Notes: generated by a model from the sequence alone, not told the origin. 64,000 nt of DNA from Betaproteobacteria bacterium (GCA_016717855.1 JADKEV010000024.1:44227-108226); one strand, 5' to 3'; positions 25,180-34,436 are shown, numbered from the stretch's first letter. Numbers and translations: made by a program.

Positions 25180-26937
25180 TTGACCGCCGCCGCTCACCCG
25201 CAACAGGCCACCTCCTGGGCGCTCTACCGGCGTCTGCTGCGCCATGTCCGCCCGTACTGGCGCGTCTTCGCCGTCGCGCTCGTGGGCATGGTTGTCGTCG
25301 CGGCGGGCGACTACACGATGGCGACGCTGGTCGGCCCGCTGATCCAGAACTTCCAGCAGCCCGAGCCGGGGATGATGATCAAGCTCCCGCTGCTGATCGC
25401 CGGCGTGTTCCTGCTGCGCGGCGCGGGGACGTTCGTGAGCGACTACGGGATGGCCTGGGTCGGCCACCGCGTCGTGTTCGACCTGCGCACGGGGATGGCG
25501 CGCCATCTGCTGCGGCTGCCCACCCGCTACTACGACGACCAGTCGGCCGGAATCCTGATCTCGCGGCTGACCCACGACGCGCAGCAGATCGCGTCCGCGT
25601 CCTCGAGCGCGATCACCGCCGTCGTGCGCAACGGCCTGTCGATGCTGGCGATGCTCGTGTTCCTGCTGCAGACCAACTGGCGCCTGACACTGATCCTGAT
25701 CGTGACCATGCCGGTGATCGCGGGCGTGATCCGTTATTTCGGCCGGCGCCTGCGCCGTTCGGCGCGCAACGTGCAGACCGCGATCGGCGCGCTGACCCAC
25801 GTGCTCGAGGAAATCGTCGCCGGCAACCGCATCGTCAAGATCTTCGGCGGGCAGACGTACGAGACCAGGCGCGTGGTCGACGCCTCGAACAAGCTCCGCC
25901 ACATGGCCTCGAAGCAGTCGATGGCGAGCGCGGCGTCGAATCCGTTGACGCAGTTCATCGCTTCGCTGGCCGTGGGCTTCATCATCTATGTCGCGCTCGA
26001 GCAAAGCATGGCCGGACGGCTGTCGGCGCCGGAGTTCGTCGCCTACGTCGTCGCGCTGCTGAGCCTGCTGGAGAAGTCGCGGGGGCTCTCGGGCGTCAAT
26101 GCCAACCTGCAGCGCGGGCTCGCCGCCACCGAAAGCGTCTTCGGCCTGCTCGACACGCCGGGCGAGAAGGACGGCGGGACCGAAGTGCTGGGCCGGGCGC
26201 GCGGCGAGTTGCGCTTCGACGCGGTGTCGCTGCAGTACGAGGCCGGCGCGCGCCCTGCGCTAGCCGACGTGTCGTTGACGATCGCCACGGGCGAAACCGT
26301 GGCGCTGGTTGGTCCCTCGGGCGGCGGCAAGACCTCGCTGATCAACCTGCTGCCGCGCTTCTACGCGCCCAGCGCCGGACGGATCAGCATCGACGGCCAC
26401 GATCTGCAGGACGTGACGCTGGAGAGCCTGCGCGCCAATTTCGCGATGGTGAGCCAGGACGTGATCCTGTTCAACGACACGGTCGCGGCCAACATCGCGT
26501 ATGGCGGGATGAGCGAGGCGCCGCGCGCCGACATCGAACGGGCCGCACAGGCGGCGCACGCGCTGGACTTCATCCAGGCAATGCCGCAGGGATTCGACAC
26601 GCTGGTCGGCGAATCCGGGATCAAGCTCTCGGGCGGACAGCGGCAGCGCATCGCGATCGCCCGCGCCATCCTTAAGAACGCGCCGATACTGATCCTGGAC
26701 GAGGCGACTTCGGCGCTCGACTCGGAAGCCGAACGCGCGGTGCAGGCCGCGCTCGATTCGCTGATGCGGAACCGGACGACCATCGTGATCGCCCACCGCC
26801 TGTCGACGATCGAATCCGCGCACCGGATCGCCGTGCTGGAGCACGGCCGCCTCGCCGAGCTGGGTACCCACGCAGAGCTGCTCGCCCGCGACGGCATCTA
26901 CGCCCGGCTCTACCGGATCCAGTTCGCCGGCGCATGA
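25180..26937 (+). CDS. msbA: Lipid A export ATP-binding/permease protein MsbA
   Basis: MsbA flips core-lipid A across the inner membrane as a homodimeric ABC exporter. The 585-aa half-transporter has a six-helix domain (residues about 25-310), then the ATPase with Walker A GPSGGGKTSL, Q-loop VSQDVILFNDTV, signature LSGGQRQRIAIARA, Walker B ILILDEATSALD and H-switch VIAHRLST. MsbA-typical ETVALVG and FARFYxP-like LLPRFYAP are present. The start is a TTG at 25180; there is no ATG before the conserved region. It lies in the middle of the LPS cluster and overlaps the next gene by four bases. Confidence 0.95.
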   Translation: MTAAAHPQQATSWALYRRLLRHVRPYWRVFAVALVGMVVVAAGDYTMATLVGPLIQNFQQPEPGMMIKLPLLIAGVFLLRGAGTFVSDYGMAWVGHRVVFDLRTGMARHLLRLPTRYYDDQSAGILISRLTHDAQQIASASSSAITAVVRNGLSMLAMLVFLLQTNWRLTLILIVTMPVIAGVIRYFGRRLRRSARNVQTAIGALTHVLEEIVAGNRIVKIFGGQTYETRRVVDASNKLRHMASKQSMASAASNPLTQFIASLAVGFIIYVALEQSMAGRLSAPEFVAYVVALLSLLEKSRGLSGVNANLQRGLAATESVFGLLDTPGEKDGGTEVLGRARGELRFDAVSLQYEAGARPALADVSLTIATGETVALVGPSGGGKTSLINLLPRFYAPSAGRISIDGHDLQDVTLESLRANFAMVSQDVILFNDTVAANIAYGGMSEAPRADIERAAQAAHALDFIQAMPQGFDTLVGESGIKLSGGQRQRIAIARAILKNAPILILDEATSALDSEAERAVQAALDSLMRNRTTIVIAHRLSTIESAHRIAVLEHGRLAELGTHAELLARDGIYARLYRIQFAGA

Positions 26938-28037
26938 GAATCCTGCACACCGAAGCTTCGCTTGGCTGGGGCGGACAGGAGATCCGCATCCTCACCGAAG
27001 CGGCCGGGATGATCGCGCGCGGGCATACGGTCGAGCTGGCCTGTCCCGCCAATGCGCGGATCTTCGCCGAGGCGCCGCGCCATGGTGTGCCCGCGCACGC
27101 ATTGCCGATCGGACGGAAGAACATGTCCGGGCTGCTCGCGCTGCGCCGCTACCTGCGCGCCCATCCTTGCGACGTCGTCAACACGCATAGCTCGACCGAC
27201 ACGTGGCTGGCCGCGCTGGCCTCCCTCGGCTGGCGCGCCCCGCCGCTGGTGCGCACCCGGCACATCTCGGCGCCGGTGCCCGACAATCGCGCGACACGCT
27301 GGCTGTATCGCCGCGCGAGCGCCCACGTGGTCACCACCGGCGAAGCGCTGCGTGAGCAGTTGATCCGCGACAACGGCCTGCCTGCCGCGCGGGTCACCTC
27401 GGTGCCCACGGGCATCGCCCCGGACCGCTTCCCGCCCACCGATGCGGCGCTGCGGCGCGCGCGGCGCCTGGAACTCGGCCTGCCGCCGGATGCACCCATC
27501 GTCGGCATCGTCGCCACGCTGCGCAGCTGGAAGGGGCATCGGTATCTGATCGAAGCGCTGCGCGCGCTGCCGGATCCGCGGACGCGCCTGGTGATCGTGG
27601 GCGATGGCCCGCAGCGGGAGGCGCTGGCCGCGCTTGCTGCGGCGCCCGATATTGCCGGGCGCGTCATCTTCGCTGGCAACCGCAACGATGTCGCGCCCTG
27701 GCTGCAGGGCTTCGACGTGTTTGCCCTTCCGTCCTACGCCAACGAGGGCGTGCCGCAGGCCCTGCTCCAGGCCATGTTCACGGGGTTGCCTGCGGTCACC
27801 ACCGATGCCGGGGCCATTCCCGAGATCGCGATCGACGGCGAAACGGCGCTGGTGGTGCCGCGGGAAGACGTTGCCGCGCTCGCCGGGGCGCTGGGGCGCC
27901 TGCTGGCCGATGTCGATCTGGCCGCACGCCTGGGCAACGCCGCGCGCGAGCGCGTGCTTGCGCGGCACGGTCTGACGGCGATGCTCGAACGGATGGAGTC
28001 GGTGTTCGCGCAGGCGGCGGGCGCGCGGGCACGTTAG
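26934..28037 (+). CDS. Glycosyltransferase family 4
   Basis: This is a 367-aa GT-B fold transferase in the LPS cluster. It starts MRILHTEASLGWGGQEIRILTEAAGM and carries VGIVATLRSWKGHRYLIEAL, LVIVGDGPQREAL, VIFAGNRNDVAPWLQGFDVFALPSYANEG and EGVPQALLQAMFTGLPAVTTDAG, the last being the EX7E region with Q in place of a second acidic residue pattern. The substrate is unknown; core or O-chain assembly is inferred from position. Its ATG overlaps the msbA stop as ATGA. Confidence 0.88.
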   Translation: MRILHTEASLGWGGQEIRILTEAAGMIARGHTVELACPANARIFAEAPRHGVPAHALPIGRKNMSGLLALRRYLRAHPCDVVNTHSSTDTWLAALASLGWRAPPLVRTRHISAPVPDNRATRWLYRRASAHVVTTGEALREQLIRDNGLPAARVTSVPTGIAPDRFPPTDAALRRARRLELGLPPDAPIVGIVATLRSWKGHRYLIEALRALPDPRTRLVIVGDGPQREALAALAAAPDIAGRVIFAGNRNDVAPWLQGFDVFALPSYANEGVPQALLQAMFTGLPAVTTDAGAIPEIAIDGETALVVPREDVAALAGALGRLLADVDLAARLGNAARERVLARHGLTAMLERMESVFAQAAGARAR

Positions 28038-28050
28038 CGGTGCGCCGGCG

Positions 28051-29169
28051 ATGAGCTCACGCTTCCTTCCACGCGTGGCGATCGTCGCGCGGGCCTTGCT
28101 GCGCCGGCTCGCCGGCGGGCACCGGTCGGCGCCGGCGGCGCCCGGCCGGATCCTGATCGCGCACCATCTGCTGCTGGGCGACACGCTGATGCTCACGCCG
28201 CTGCTGGCCAAGCTGCGCGCGCGCCATCCGCGGGCGGACATCGCGATGGCCGTCCCGGAGCCTTGCGCGCCGCTGTACGCCAATCGCCCCTACGGCGTGC
28301 GGGCGCTGGGCTGGAATCCGCGCGACGCACCGTCGGTGCGGCGACTTCTCGCTGAGCCCGGCTTCGATCTGGCGCTGATCCCCGGGGACAACCGGCACTC
28401 CTGGCTGGCGCAGGCGATGGGAGCGCGGTGGATCGTGGCATTCGCCGGCGACCGGCCGCAGTACAAGAGCTGGCTGGTCGACGAACTGCGAGCCTACCCG
28501 GATGTCCCGGGAGCCTGGTTCGACATCACCACGACGCTGGTCGACGGCGACGCGCCCGCGGCGTACCGTGCGTCCGACTGGGCGCCTCCCGCCGCCGCGC
28601 CGTTCGAATTGCCGCGCGCGCCGTACTGCGTGCTGCACATCGGCGCCAGCGCGCGGCTGAAATTGTGGGAGCCGGAGCGCTGGAACGCGCTCGCCGCGCA
28701 CCTGCGCGCCGGCGGCCGGCGCATCGCGTGGAGCGCGGGGCCCGGAGAGGAAGCACTTGTCGAGGCTTGTGCGCCGGAGCCCGGAGACCTGCGCACCTCC
28801 GGCAGGCTCGACCTCGCACAACTGTGGCGCTTGCTGCAAAGCGCCAGCCTGCTGGTCTGCCCGGACACCGGCGTCGCGCATCTGGGACGGGTCGCCGGCG
28901 TGCCGACGATCGCGCTGTTCGGTCCGGGATCGGCGGTGCTTGCCGGCACCGGCGACTTTTGGCGGGACACCAGGTACCGGGCGTTGAGCATCACGCCCTT
29001 TCCATGCCGCGACCAGAACGTGCTCTTCAAGCGCAAGATCCCGTGGGTGCGCGTCTGCAAGCGCACCAGCGCCGAATGCGCGGCGCCGCGCTGCATGCAG
29101 GCGCTCGCCACCGCCGCCGTCGCGACGGCGTGCGACGAGTTGCTGCGACAGGAGACCAGCAATGTTTGA
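28051..29169 (+). CDS. Glycosyltransferase family 9 (heptosyltransferase-like)
   Basis: This is the second GT9 enzyme of the cluster, 372 aa. It has the N-terminal GRILIAHHLLLGDTLMLTPLLAKLRARHP, a C-terminal nucleotide-sugar region LHIGASARLKLWEPERWNALAAHL, and the GT9 hallmark LVCPDTGVAHLGRVAGVPTIALFGPGS. The N-terminal 30 residues are extra and basic. It differs from the WaaQ-like enzyme by lacking FKCW, so it likely adds a different heptose or another sugar. It overlaps the DUF4254 gene by eight bases. Confidence 0.88.
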   Translation: MSSRFLPRVAIVARALLRRLAGGHRSAPAAPGRILIAHHLLLGDTLMLTPLLAKLRARHPRADIAMAVPEPCAPLYANRPYGVRALGWNPRDAPSVRRLLAEPGFDLALIPGDNRHSWLAQAMGARWIVAFAGDRPQYKSWLVDELRAYPDVPGAWFDITTTLVDGDAPAAYRASDWAPPAAAPFELPRAPYCVLHIGASARLKLWEPERWNALAAHLRAGGRRIAWSAGPGEEALVEACAPEPGDLRTSGRLDLAQLWRLLQSASLLVCPDTGVAHLGRVAGVPTIALFGPGSAVLAGTGDFWRDTRYRALSITPFPCRDQNVLFKRKIPWVRVCKRTSAECAAPRCMQALATAAVATACDELLRQETSNV

Positions 29170-29764
29170 CGACCTGCTGCCGGCGGCGATCATCGCTTTC
29201 CACGACGGCACCCATGCTGTTCCAAGGTGGGCGATGTCGGCGCCGGCGCGACATGCGGAGGGCGCATGGCGCTGGATCGAGGTGAACCATCGCTGCAATT
29301 GCCTGCTATGGGACGAAGAGGATCTTGCCCGCCGGCGCGACGTGCCGGACGCCGCGATCGCCGCGAACAAGCGCGCGATCGACGGCCACAACCAGGCGCG
29401 GAACGACGCGATCGAGCGCATCGACGAGGCGATACTCTCCAGGCTGGCCGAGGTCCGGGTTGTCGAAGGCGCCTGGCACAACTCCGAAACCGCGGGCTCG
29501 ATGATCGACAGGCTGTCTATCGTCAGCCTCAAGATCCTGCACATGCGGGCCCAAACCGCGCGCGGCGATGCGGCGGCGGCGCACGTTGCCCTCTGCCGCG
29601 AAAAGCTGGCGTTGCTCGAAGCGCAGCGCGCGGACCTCGGCCGGTGCCTCGCCACGCTGCTCGAGTCCGCCGCGCGCGGCACGGCGTTCTATCGCGTCTA
29701 CCGCCAGTTCAAGATGTACAACGACCCGGCATTGAATCCCTGGCTCTATGGAGGCAAGCGCTAG
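29162..29764 (+). CDS. DUF4254 protein of the LPS cluster
   Basis: The 200-aa protein belongs to the DUF4254 family, which has no known function. It shows the family blocks WRWIEVNHRCNCLLWDEEDLARR, GHNQARNDAIERIDEAIL, NSETAGSMIDRLSIVSLKILHM and the end FKMYNDPALNPWLYG. It is soluble and alpha-helical with no signal. Its start lies inside the end of the GT9 gene and it recurs beside LPS core genes in other betaproteobacteria, so a role in core assembly or its regulation is likely, but this is inference from context. Confidence 0.9.
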   Translation: MFDDLLPAAIIAFHDGTHAVPRWAMSAPARHAEGAWRWIEVNHRCNCLLWDEEDLARRRDVPDAAIAANKRAIDGHNQARNDAIERIDEAILSRLAEVRVVEGAWHNSETAGSMIDRLSIVSLKILHMRAQTARGDAAAAHVALCREKLALLEAQRADLGRCLATLLESAARGTAFYRVYRQFKMYNDPALNPWLYGGKR

Positions 29765-29861
29765 CCGTAGCGTAGGCGGCCGGAGCGGGCGAATGCGGCG
29801 CCCGAAGCAGCACGCCCGTCGTGTACCGCCTTCAGGGGAGTGCCGGGCAGGTGCGCGCCGG

Positions 29862-29867
29862 TATAAT
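29862..29867 (+). promoter_or_regulatory. Candidate -10 box for the O-antigen ligase gene
   Basis: A consensus TATAAT lies 26 bp before the ligase ATG in the 128-bp gap after the DUF4254 gene. No good -35 box is visible at 16-18 bp. It could allow the ligase to be expressed apart from the upstream cluster. Confidence 0.4.
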
Positions 29868-29892
29868 ACGCAACGCTTCGCGTCCCTCCGAC

Positions 29893-31152
29893 ATGCTCTC
29901 CCCGCACCTTCGCTCCTTTCGTCATCCCGCCGAATTCGCCCTCCTGCTGGCGGTGATTTTCTTTATTCCGCTGTTCGAAGTTCCGAAGAACCTGCTGCTG
30001 GTCGCGTACGCCGTGGTGTGGATCGCCAACCGCCGCCGGGGAGACTGGAAGGCCAATTGCGGCGGCCGCTGGGACGCGTGGGACACGCTGTTCCTGGTGT
30101 GGATCGCGTCGGGTTACGTAGTGGCGATGTTCGCCGGCCTGCACAGGAACGAGTGGCACGGCATCGGCGACCTCTGGCGCTACATCGCGTTGGGCTGGCT
30201 GCTCAAGCGCAGCGGCTATGGAGAGCGCGAGTGGCGCGCGATCTATGCGGGCGTCGCGGTGTCGACGCTGGTCGCGACCCTGTGGGGGCTGGCCGCACTG
30301 ACGGTTCCACACAAATACGCGGGGATCGAACTGCACTCGGTCGGGCACGTCAATCACAGCGCCGCGTACATCGTGATCAGCATCGGCGCCGTCCTCTCGG
30401 GACTGGTCGCCTACTGGCCGCGCCTGTCGCCGGTCGCACGGTTCGCCGGGTTGTTCACGTTGTTCGTGTTCGCGGTGGCCCTCGTCGTCGCGGGCAGCCG
30501 CGCCGCGACGCTCGTCAGCCTGATCATCATCGTCCTGATGGGCGCGCTCTGGTCCCGCCGTTCGAAGGCCGTGCTGCTGGCGATGGCGCTGGCCCTTGCC
30601 GCTTTCACGATGTCGATCCAGACATTCGACAAGGACATGCAACGCAAGAACGAGTTGGCCAGGGCCAGCCCGAACCCGATGCTCAACGAACGCTACCCGC
30701 TGTGGCACCAGGCGCTGGCGGCCTGGCGCGAGCACCCCTGGTTCGGGGTCGGCATAGACAATTTCGACGAGATCGACGCCGCATCCGTGAAGCGCTGGGT
30801 CGAGAGGCGCGGGGATGTCTACGACCCGGCCGTCTATGCCGGCAGCTCCCACGCGCACAGCCTGTACCTGACCACGCTTGCCGAACGGGGGAGCATCGGC
30901 ATGGCGGTCCTCCTGGCCGTGCTGCTGAGCTGGGGCTTTTCGCTGTTGCGCGCGTGGCCGCGCCAGACCGACCCGCCGTTGCACTGGATGCTCTGGGGCG
31001 GCGCCGCGTCGGCGCTGGTCGTCGCCGTTGCCATCGGCGTGGTCAACACCACGCTGCATCACGAGCATGGGCTGCTGTCGCTGCTGCTGCTGGGCGCGTG
31101 GCTCGGTTCCCGGCCGCTGCGCGCGGCGCACGGCACGCCGGCAGCAGCGTGA
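29893..31152 (+). CDS. O-antigen ligase family protein (WaaL-like)
   Basis: It probably joins undecaprenyl-linked O-antigen (or another glycan) to the core-lipid A at the periplasmic face. The 419-aa protein has about eleven hydrophobic helices and the Wzy_C/WaaL domain. The large periplasmic loop includes LNERYPLWHQALAAWREHPWFGVGIDNFDE and ends in the conserved SSHAHSLYLTTLAERGSIGM, whose histidines match the catalytic loop of ligases. The ATG at 29893 starts the first helix region. WaaL and Wzy polymerases are hard to tell apart; the neighbouring core genes favour a ligase. Confidence 0.87.
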   Translation: MLSPHLRSFRHPAEFALLLAVIFFIPLFEVPKNLLLVAYAVVWIANRRRGDWKANCGGRWDAWDTLFLVWIASGYVVAMFAGLHRNEWHGIGDLWRYIALGWLLKRSGYGEREWRAIYAGVAVSTLVATLWGLAALTVPHKYAGIELHSVGHVNHSAAYIVISIGAVLSGLVAYWPRLSPVARFAGLFTLFVFAVALVVAGSRAATLVSLIIIVLMGALWSRRSKAVLLAMALALAAFTMSIQTFDKDMQRKNELARASPNPMLNERYPLWHQALAAWREHPWFGVGIDNFDEIDAASVKRWVERRGDVYDPAVYAGSSHAHSLYLTTLAERGSIGMAVLLAVLLSWGFSLLRAWPRQTDPPLHWMLWGGAASALVVAVAIGVVNTTLHHEHGLLSLLLLGAWLGSRPLRAAHGTPAAA

Positions 31153-31208
31153 GTGCAAGTCCCCGCGCCGCTGCGCTGCGGCGGCAACGCTCCAGCGTGC
31201 GGCCGGCC

Positions 31209-33059
31209 TCAGCCGCGCCCCTGGCCGTTGCCGTTGCGCGCGATGTGATACTCCGGCACCCAGCGCCCGATCGCCGCGCGGACTTCGTCGTCCGAGCGCA
31301 CGTCCGCTTCCGCGCACCAGGCCGCGAAGGTCACCAGGAAATCCGGATCGGCTGAGCGCGCCTTGGCTATCCGCAGCTTGGGGTTCGGCGTCGGAACCGT
31401 GGTTTCGTCATCCGCCAGCGGCTCCTCATAGAGCTTTTCGCCGGGACGCAGGCCGGTAATGTTGATCTTGATCTCGTCGGTGTTGGATCCCGACAGGACG
31501 ATCAGATCCCGTGCCAGGTCGATGATCTGCACGGGCTCGCCCATGTCAAGGGCGAGGATCTGGCCGCTTTCGCCGATCAAGCCCGCCTGCAGCACCAGCT
31601 GCGCCGCTTCCGGAATCGACATGAAGTAGCGGGTCATCTCCGGGTGCGTCACCGTCACGGGCCCGCCGCGCGCGATCTGTTCGCGAAACGTGTTCACCAC
31701 GCTCCCCGCGCTGCCCAGCACGTTACCGAAGCGCACCACGACGAAGCGCGTCGCGGATTCCTGCAACGACTGGCAGATCATTTCCGCGACACGCTTGGAT
31801 GCGCCCATGATATTGACCGGATTGACCGCCTTGTCGGTCGAAACCAGCACGAACTTGGGAACCCCGGCCGCGGCGGCGGCGCGCGCCAGTATCAGCGTAC
31901 CTAGCGCATTGTTGCGCATCGCCTCGAAGCCGTTGTTCACCTCCATCATCGGCACGTGCTTGTATGCCGCCGCGTGAAAGATCACGGACGGGGCGTACCT
32001 GCCCAGCACCTCGCCCACGCGCGCGCCGTTTTTGACGTCACCGACCAGGCCGAGCAGCTCGACATTGGGAAACTGGGCCTGCAACTCCTGTTCGGCGCGA
32101 TACAGCGCGTATTCGGAGAGTTCGAACAGCACAAGCTTCGCCGGACTGAAGCGTGCGATCTGCCGGCACAATTCGGATCCTATCGATCCGCCCGCCCCGG
32201 TCACCATCACCACCTGCCCACCCAGCCAGTCGCGCAGGCCGGCGCTGTCGAGCACGACCGGATCGCGCCCGAGCAAGTCGTCGAGTTCGACCTGGCGGAT
32301 CCGCCCCAGCGCCAGGCGGCCGCTGATCAGGTCGTCGTACGAAGGGACCGTCAGCGCCTGGACGTGCGCCAGCGCGCAAGTCTGCGCCACGCGCCGGCGC
32401 ACCTCGTGGTTGGCCGAAGGCAGGGCGATGATCGCCTTGGTCACCGAGAATCGCGGCGCCCACTCCTTGAGCTCGCCGATGCGGCCCAGTATCCTGGTGT
32501 TGTGCACCAGGCTGCCGGACTTGGCCGCGTCATCGTCGAGCAAGCCGACGACCCGCCACTCCCGGCTGCGCCAGAGTTCGCGGATCAGGCGCGCCCCGGC
32601 ATCGCCCGCGCCGATCACCAACACCGGCTCGCCCATCGCCTTGGTCAGGCTGTAAAGGCGGTGCTCACGCCACATCCGGTATGCGAAGCGGCTGCCGCCC
32701 ATGATCAGCAGGAGCAGTAACGGATCGAGCACCAGCACCGAGCGCGGAACGACCGATTGCACGCGGAACATGACCAGCACCAGCGGCACAAGGATGCCGG
32801 CGAACAGCACCGCGCCCAGGATGCGCTGCAAGTCGGTCAGGCTGGCGAACCGCCACAGGCCGCGGTACAAGCCGAAGCGCCAGAAGATCACGGCTTTCAG
32901 CGGCACGACCCAGGCCATGGTCTGGAACATGGTCGCGCTGTAGGGTGCGCCCATGTCGAAATTCAGCCGGAACAGGAATGCCGCGCCCCAGGCCAGCGCG
33001 GCGGCAACGACGTCGTGCGCGAACGCCAGCCACACCCGGCTGTTGAATCTAGCCGACAT
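31209..33059 (-). CDS. Polysaccharide biosynthesis nucleoside-diphosphate-sugar dehydratase/epimerase (WbpM/CapD family)
   Basis: It likely converts UDP-GlcNAc to a 4-keto-6-deoxy sugar (or epimerises it) for surface polysaccharide. The 616-aa protein has four N-terminal membrane helices (about 10-125), a CoA-binding-like Rossmann domain (VLVIGAGDAGARLIREL), then the catalytic short-chain dehydrogenase domain with VMVTGAGGSIGSELCRQIA, HAAAYKHVPMMEVN and STDKAVNPVNIMGASKRVAE. In WbpM-type enzymes the usual YxxxK tyrosine is replaced by methionine, and the MGASK here fits that. It overlaps the WecA-type gene by 11 bp. Confidence 0.92.
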   Translation of the reverse strand: MSARFNSRVWLAFAHDVVAAALAWGAAFLFRLNFDMGAPYSATMFQTMAWVVPLKAVIFWRFGLYRGLWRFASLTDLQRILGAVLFAGILVPLVLVMFRVQSVVPRSVLVLDPLLLLLIMGGSRFAYRMWREHRLYSLTKAMGEPVLVIGAGDAGARLIRELWRSREWRVVGLLDDDAAKSGSLVHNTRILGRIGELKEWAPRFSVTKAIIALPSANHEVRRRVAQTCALAHVQALTVPSYDDLISGRLALGRIRQVELDDLLGRDPVVLDSAGLRDWLGGQVVMVTGAGGSIGSELCRQIARFSPAKLVLFELSEYALYRAEQELQAQFPNVELLGLVGDVKNGARVGEVLGRYAPSVIFHAAAYKHVPMMEVNNGFEAMRNNALGTLILARAAAAAGVPKFVLVSTDKAVNPVNIMGASKRVAEMICQSLQESATRFVVVRFGNVLGSAGSVVNTFREQIARGGPVTVTHPEMTRYFMSIPEAAQLVLQAGLIGESGQILALDMGEPVQIIDLARDLIVLSGSNTDEIKINITGLRPGEKLYEEPLADDETTVPTPNPKLRIAKARSADPDFLVTFAAWCAEADVRSDDEVRAAIGRWVPEYHIARNGNGQGRG

Positions 33060-34026
33060 GTTGAACGCGGCTCCAGACCGACCAGCGCTGCTCGATCGCC
33101 CGGCAATGCCAGGCGAAGCCGGCGCTTGCAGCCAGCAACAGAAGGCCGCCGGCGGCGGGCGCCCAGGTCAGCCCCGCCAGCGCCAGGATGGCGCAGCCGG
33201 CCATCCAGCCAACGTAGGCGCGGACGGTTGGACCATGCGTGCCATCGACGAGGATGGCCCGCTGATAGAAGTGATCCCGGTGTGCGCTGGCCAGCGGCGC
33301 GCGTTGCCGCAACCGCCGCAGCAAAGTGGCTGTGGCGTCGAGGATGAACGGGGCAAAGACCAGTGGCGGAAACCACCACGGCCAGACGCCGGCGACAATG
33401 CCCTGCAGTCCGAACAAGCCCGCAAGAAAGCCCAACCCGACCGCGCCCACGTCGCCCATGAACAACCGCGCCGGAGGCCGGTTGAAGACCAGGAAGCCGG
33501 CGCAGGCGGCGGCAAGAGTGCCGAAAAGCACGCCGGATTCAGCGCGGCCCGCCACTGCCGCGGCGACAGCGTAGGCACCGAAGCCGAACAGGCCCATGCT
33601 TCCCGCCAAGCCGTCCGCCCCGTCCATGAAATTGTACAGATTGGCCATCCAGACCACGGCCAGCACCGCGAACGCCAGAAACAGCCAACCTGCATCTACG
33701 AAGGTCACGACCGCCAAGATCGCCGCCGCCGCATGGGCAAGCAGGCGGACTGTCGCCGGCAGCGCACGGTAATCGTCAATCAGCGACACAGTCACCACCA
33801 GCGCGAGTGGGACCGCCCACTGCCATGAAATGGAAACGTCCATCCAGGCGACCACCCAGCCCGCCCAGATTGCGACACCGCCGATTCTGGGCACCGGACG
33901 AGTGTGCAGGGAGCGCGCGTTGGGTTGGGCATGAGGCGAGGGAATCAGGCCGGCGGCGAACATCCACGCCACGACAAACGCGATCGCGCCGCCGCCGAGA
34001 ATCGAAATTGCTTGAAATTCGTGCAC
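33049..34026 (-). CDS. WecA/MraY-type undecaprenyl-phosphate sugar-1-phosphate transferase
   Basis: It starts a lipid-linked glycan by moving a sugar-phosphate from a UDP-sugar to undecaprenyl phosphate. The 325-aa protein has about ten helices and the family motifs HAQPNARSLHTRPVPRIGGVAIW, SLIDDYRALP (the DDxxD-like region), NLYNFMDGADGLAGS, RLFMGDVGAVGLGF and the HIH-like SAHRDHFYQRAI. It overlaps the WbpM-type gene, so the two form an O-antigen initiation unit. The ATG at 34026 begins the first helix. The sugar could be N-acetylglucosamine or a 6-deoxy derivative such as the WbpM product. Confidence 0.92.
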   Translation of the reverse strand: MHEFQAISILGGGAIAFVVAWMFAAGLIPSPHAQPNARSLHTRPVPRIGGVAIWAGWVVAWMDVSISWQWAVPLALVVTVSLIDDYRALPATVRLLAHAAAAILAVVTFVDAGWLFLAFAVLAVVWMANLYNFMDGADGLAGSMGLFGFGAYAVAAAVAGRAESGVLFGTLAAACAGFLVFNRPPARLFMGDVGAVGLGFLAGLFGLQGIVAGVWPWWFPPLVFAPFILDATATLLRRLRQRAPLASAHRDHFYQRAILVDGTHGPTVRAYVGWMAGCAILALAGLTWAPAAGGLLLLAASAGFAWHCRAIEQRWSVWSRVQHVG

Positions 34027-34221
34027 GCCCGCATTATATCCGCGAGATATGTGCGGATCGTTGAGGCCGGGAATTCAAAGCAAATCCAACGTTTTTCGCC
34101 TAATGCGATGATTCTTAATCCGTTGCCCCTCAAAACAATCGCTTGCAGTGGGGATGTCAATGGCCTACCGGAACAATTTCCGGCACCTGTTTGCTTCCTT
34201 CGGCGTTGGAAATTGATGATG

Positions 34222-34250
34222 TTGACATGGTGTTGCAACGAAAATTTTCT
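34222..34250 (+). promoter_or_regulatory. Candidate porin promoter
   Basis: A consensus -35 TTGACA (34222-34227) is followed after 17 bp by TTTTCT (34245-34250), a weak -10. If used, the porin leader would be about 180 nt. Confidence 0.35.
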
Positions 34251-34332
34251 CAATTGTGTTGTATGTTGCAATTAAGCAACAAGCCTTTGGGCGCTCAAAA
34301 GTCGCCATGGGCAGATTACGCTTGCCAAGCAC

Positions 34333-34348
34333 TTGCCAAATTTGGCAA
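34333..34348. repeat. 16-bp perfect palindrome in the porin leader
   Basis: TTGCCAAATTTGGCAA is a perfect dyad 88 bp before the porin start. A partial second copy (CTTGCCAAG) lies at 34321-34329. It may be an operator for a dimeric repressor or activator. Confidence 0.4.
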
Positions 34349-34436
34349 AATTGAGTCAACTTCTCGGAATCGTGAGAAGGTTTATTCCTGGCAGGCGCAC
34401 CATCTTGCCGAATTTTATTGATAGAGGAGAGACTCG

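Larger units (their letters stand above)
34027..34436 (+). other. AT-rich regulatory leader upstream of the porin
   Basis: These 410 bp hold no gene. They are visibly richer in A and T than anything else in the window and contain a possible promoter (34222-34250), several short inverted repeats including TTGCCAAA-TTTGGCAA at 34333-34348, GTTGC-aattaa-GCAAC (34276-34291) and CTTCTC-N8-GAGAAG (34360-34379), and end with AGAGGAGAG before the porin ATG. A long structured leader is common for porin mRNAs controlled by small RNAs or two-component systems, but no specific regulator site was recognised. Confidence 0.5.
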
